Source: Blastococcus capsensis (GTDB lineage: Bacteria; Actinomycetota; Actinomycetes; Mycobacteriales; Geodermatophilaceae). Taken from it: a DNA stretch of 64,000 nucleotides. This document shows, one piece after another, positions 62,351 to 64,000 of this stretch. The stretch is taken from NCBI RefSeq assembly GCF_030165005.1, contig NZ_JASNNW010000006.1, forward strand, positions 62,001-126,000. Reading direction: 5' to 3'. The translations under genes were made by a program, and so were the position numbers. The stretch's first letter is position 1. Each line of letters starts with the position of its first letter. The notes under the pieces were generated by a model. It had not been told where the DNA came from and ran no database searches. It saw only the letters and a program-made list of their open reading frames with translations.

Positions 62351-63338
62351 GAGAGGTTGTCAGGAAGGCGTCCAGGATCTGCTGCGCGGCCAGGGCGGGA
62401 GTCAGCTCCCCGGCGAGCACCTGCTTCTCCAGGTCGGGAACGGCGGTCCGGACGCCGGGGTGACCTCGGAGCGCGTGCTCCAGCCCGTCGCGGACCAGCT
62501 GCCAGGTCCAGCGCACCTGCTGGGTGCGGCGGCGCTCGCCGAACGCCCCGGACAGCTTGGCCCGCTCCTGGTGCTCCACCAGCTTGTCCCAGACCTCGTC
62601 CAGGCCTTCCCCGGTGAGCCCGGCGCAGGTGAGCACCGGCACGTCCCAGGGCTCCCCGCGGCCGCGCAGCATCCGGATCGCCGAGGACAGCTCCCGCGCG
62701 GCCTTCCGGGCGTCGGCGGCGGCCGGGCCGTCGGCCTTGTTCACGGCGATGACGTCGGCGATCTCGAGGATGCCGCGCTTGATGCCCTGCAGCTGGTCGC
62801 CGGTGCGGGCGATGGTCAGGAACAGGAACGAGTCGACCATCTCGGCGACGGTGATCTCCGACTGGCCGACGCCGACGGTCTCCACCAGGACGACGTCGTA
62901 GCCGGCGGCCTCCACGACGACCATCGACTCGCGGGTCGCCTGCGCCACCCCACCGAGCGTGCCCGACGTCGGCGAGGGCCGGATGAACGCGTTCTCATCG
63001 ACGGCCAGCCGCGCCATGCGGGTCTTGTCCCCGAGGATCGAGCCGCCGGAGCGGGCCGACGACGGGTCGACGGCGAGCACCGCGACCTTCGACCCCGCTG
63101 CGGTCAGGTCCACGCCCAGCTGGTCGATGAAGGTCGACTTGCCCACCCCGGGGACCCCGCTGATCCCCACGCGGCGCGCTCCGCCGGCGTGCGGCAGCAG
63201 CTCGACGAGCAGCTCCTGCGCCTTCTCCCGGTGGTCGGCGCGGCGCGACTCGACCAGCGTGATGGCCCGCGCCATCACCCGCCGGTCCCCGGCAAGCACG
63301 CCTTCGGCGAGGGCCGGTACGGCGATCTCCCGCGGCAT
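62346..63338 (-). CDS. meaB: Methylmalonyl-CoA mutase chaperone GTPase
   Basis: A 330-residue G3E-type GTPase that guards cobalamin loading of methylmalonyl-CoA mutase. It has RRVGISGVPGVGKSTFIDQLG (Walker A), VLAVDPSSARSGGSILGDKTRM, FIRPSPTSGTLGGVA, DVVLVETVGVGQSE and VIAVNKADG (guanine specificity). C-terminal dimerisation helices are present. ATG 63338 has GGGAG directly upstream. It follows mutB by 80 nt on the same strand. Its stop codon lies in the second palindromic element. Confidence 0.95.
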   Translation of the reverse strand: MPREIAVPALAEGVLAGDRRVMARAITLVESRRADHREKAQELLVELLPHAGGARRVGISGVPGVGKSTFIDQLGVDLTAAGSKVAVLAVDPSSARSGGSILGDKTRMARLAVDENAFIRPSPTSGTLGGVAQATRESMVVVEAAGYDVVLVETVGVGQSEITVAEMVDSFLFLTIARTGDQLQGIKRGILEIADVIAVNKADGPAAADARKAARELSSAIRMLRGRGEPWDVPVLTCAGLTGEGLDEVWDKLVEHQERAKLSGAFGERRRTQQVRWTWQLVRDGLEHALRGHPGVRTAVPDLEKQVLAGELTPALAAQQILDAFLTTSP

Positions 63339-63418
63339 TACTCCCTCGCTCCCGCGGGTCGCTCCGCTCCTCGCTCGCTGGCGCTCGCTGCGATGCTCAC
63401 TCCCCTGTCCGCTCGGCC
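63339..63418 (-). repeat. Low-complexity GAGCGAG-rich spacer between mutB and meaB
   Basis: On the minus strand this 80-nt spacer is a string of GCGAGC, GAGCGAGG and GGAGCGGAGCG units ending in GGGAGTA just before the meaB ATG. It contains several Shine-Dalgarno-like GAGG/GGAG words. No gene is present. Confidence 0.6.
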
Positions 63419-64000
63419 TCAGTGACCGAGGCGCTGCGACAGCGTCCGCAGCAGCTCCTGCGCCGCCTCTGCGATGACCGTGCCGGGCGGGAAGACCGCC
63501 GCGGCGCCCATCTCCTCGAGGGTCGGGACGTCGTCGGGCGGGATGACCCCGCCGACGACGATCAGCACGTCGTCGGCGCCGAGCCCGGCCAGCGCATCGC
63601 GCAGCGCCGGGACCAGAGTGAGGTGACCGGCGGCGAGCGACGAGACGCCGACGACGTGCACGTCGGCCTCCACCGCCTGCCGGGCGACCTCGTCGGGGGT
63701 CTGGAACAGCGGGCCCACGTCGACGTCGAAGCCGAGGTCGGCGAACGCGGTGGCGATGACCTTCTGCCCGCGGTCGTGCCCGTCCTGGCCCATCTTGGCC
63801 ACCAGGATGCGGGGGCGGCGGCCCTCGGCGTCGGCGAACTGCTCGGCCAGCCGGCGGGTCTCCTCCATCGGCCCGGATGCTCCTGCCTCGTCGCGGTAGA
63901 CGCCGGAGATGGTGCGGACCTGGCCGGCGTGCCGGCCGTAGACCGCCTCCAGCGCGTCGGAGATCTCCCCGACGGTGGCCTTGGCCCGCGCGGCGTCCAC
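63419..64000 (-). CDS. mutB: Methylmalonyl-CoA mutase large subunit, C-terminal part (5' end outside window)
   Basis: The frame is open to the right edge; only the C-terminal ~193 residues are present. [30 protein letters not shown] carries the DxHxxG cobalamin motif, whose histidine replaces the lower base of B12. [21 protein letters not shown] and [10 protein letters not shown] follow in the same Rossmann-like B12 domain. The enzyme converts methylmalonyl-CoA to succinyl-CoA. The adjacent meaB chaperone confirms the assignment. It connects with the propionyl-CoA carboxylase genes upstream in the window. Confidence 0.94.
   Translation of the reverse strand: MDAARAKATVGEISDALEAVYGRHAGQVRTISGVYRDEAGASGPMEETRRLAEQFADAEGRRPRILVAKMGQDGHDRGQKVIATAFADLGFDVDVGPLFQTPDEVARQAVEADVHVVGVSSLAAGHLTLVPALRDALAGLGADDVLIVVGGVIPPDDVPTLEEMGAAAVFPPGTVIAEAAQELLRTLSQRLGH

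Noticed and set aside
1-64000. tRNA, rRNA, insertion sequences or prophage genes
   Set aside because: No transposase, integrase, phage structural gene or recognisable tRNA/rRNA sequence was seen on either strand by reading. A tRNAscan/Infernal run would be needed to exclude small RNAs formally.

Overview
The window is a very GC-rich chromosomal segment from an actinobacterium. It holds a WhiB regulator, F420 genes (fbiA, fbiB), acyl-CoA carboxylase genes (accD5, accE, accA3), LytR-CpsA-Psr and decaprenyl-type rhamnosyltransferase genes, many GTG starts and many 1-8 nt gene overlaps. From memory, the order whiB2, fbiA, fbiB, manC, wbbL ... LCP, TIGR03089, fadE25, purE, purK, gtrA, PH protein, birA, accD5, accE, maf, accA3 ... 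lpdA matches the Mycobacterium tuberculosis Rv3260c-Rv3303c region. The secreted-protein repeats and general style suggest Geodermatophilaceae (Blastococcus/Geodermatophilus-like); that placement is inference.

Layout. 1-8.4 kb: regulator, F420 side-chain synthesis, dTDP-rhamnose epimerase, DNA glycosylase, SDR, a frameshifted acyltransferase, GDP-mannose and rhamnosyl linker genes. 8.5-32.3 kb: a large accessory surface-polysaccharide region of about 17 genes (GT2/GT4 glycosyltransferases, GT-C-like membrane proteins, rmlA, methyltransferases, epimerase). It includes a leftward operon of ABC exporter (wzm, wzt with carbohydrate-binding tail), GT2-GT4 fusion, methyltransferase with coiled coil and tandem GT2. 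That set has the logic of a chain-capping, ABC-exported polysaccharide. 32.4-37.8 kb: two secreted cell-wall proteins (SpoIID-like and peptidoglycan amidase) carrying nine copies of a ~105-residue GW-DP repeat. 38.1-54.9 kb: conserved core (LCP ligase, TIGR03089, GtrA proteins, fadE25, purEK, sbcCD, PH protein, birA, acyl-CoA carboxylase, maf), closed by a perfect 20-bp stem terminator. 54.9-59.1 kb: two tandem secreted zinc metalloproteases, one ending in three near-identical copies of the same repeat, the other in a membrane anchor. 59.2-64 kb: flavoprotein lpdA, a gamma-glutamylcyclotransferase-like gene, a DUF559 nuclease-like gene bracketed by two 72-bp palindromic elements, meaB and the end of mutB.

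How it fits together. manC, rmlA and rmlC supply GDP-mannose and dTDP-rhamnose. The glycosyltransferases build polymers on lipid carriers, GtrA-, LPG-flippase-like and Wzm/Wzt proteins move them across the membrane, and the LCP protein probably ligates them to peptidoglycan. The amidase, SpoIID and metalloprotease proteins act outside the membrane and may bind that wall through the shared repeat. The carboxylase genes (with birA for biotinylation) and meaB/mutB connect malonyl- and methylmalonyl-CoA metabolism. Many first genes of transcription units have TANNNT 6-8 nt before the start codon, which suggests leaderless transcription. The best candidates for something undescribed are the GW-DP repeat family and the palindrome-bracketed DUF559 cassette.
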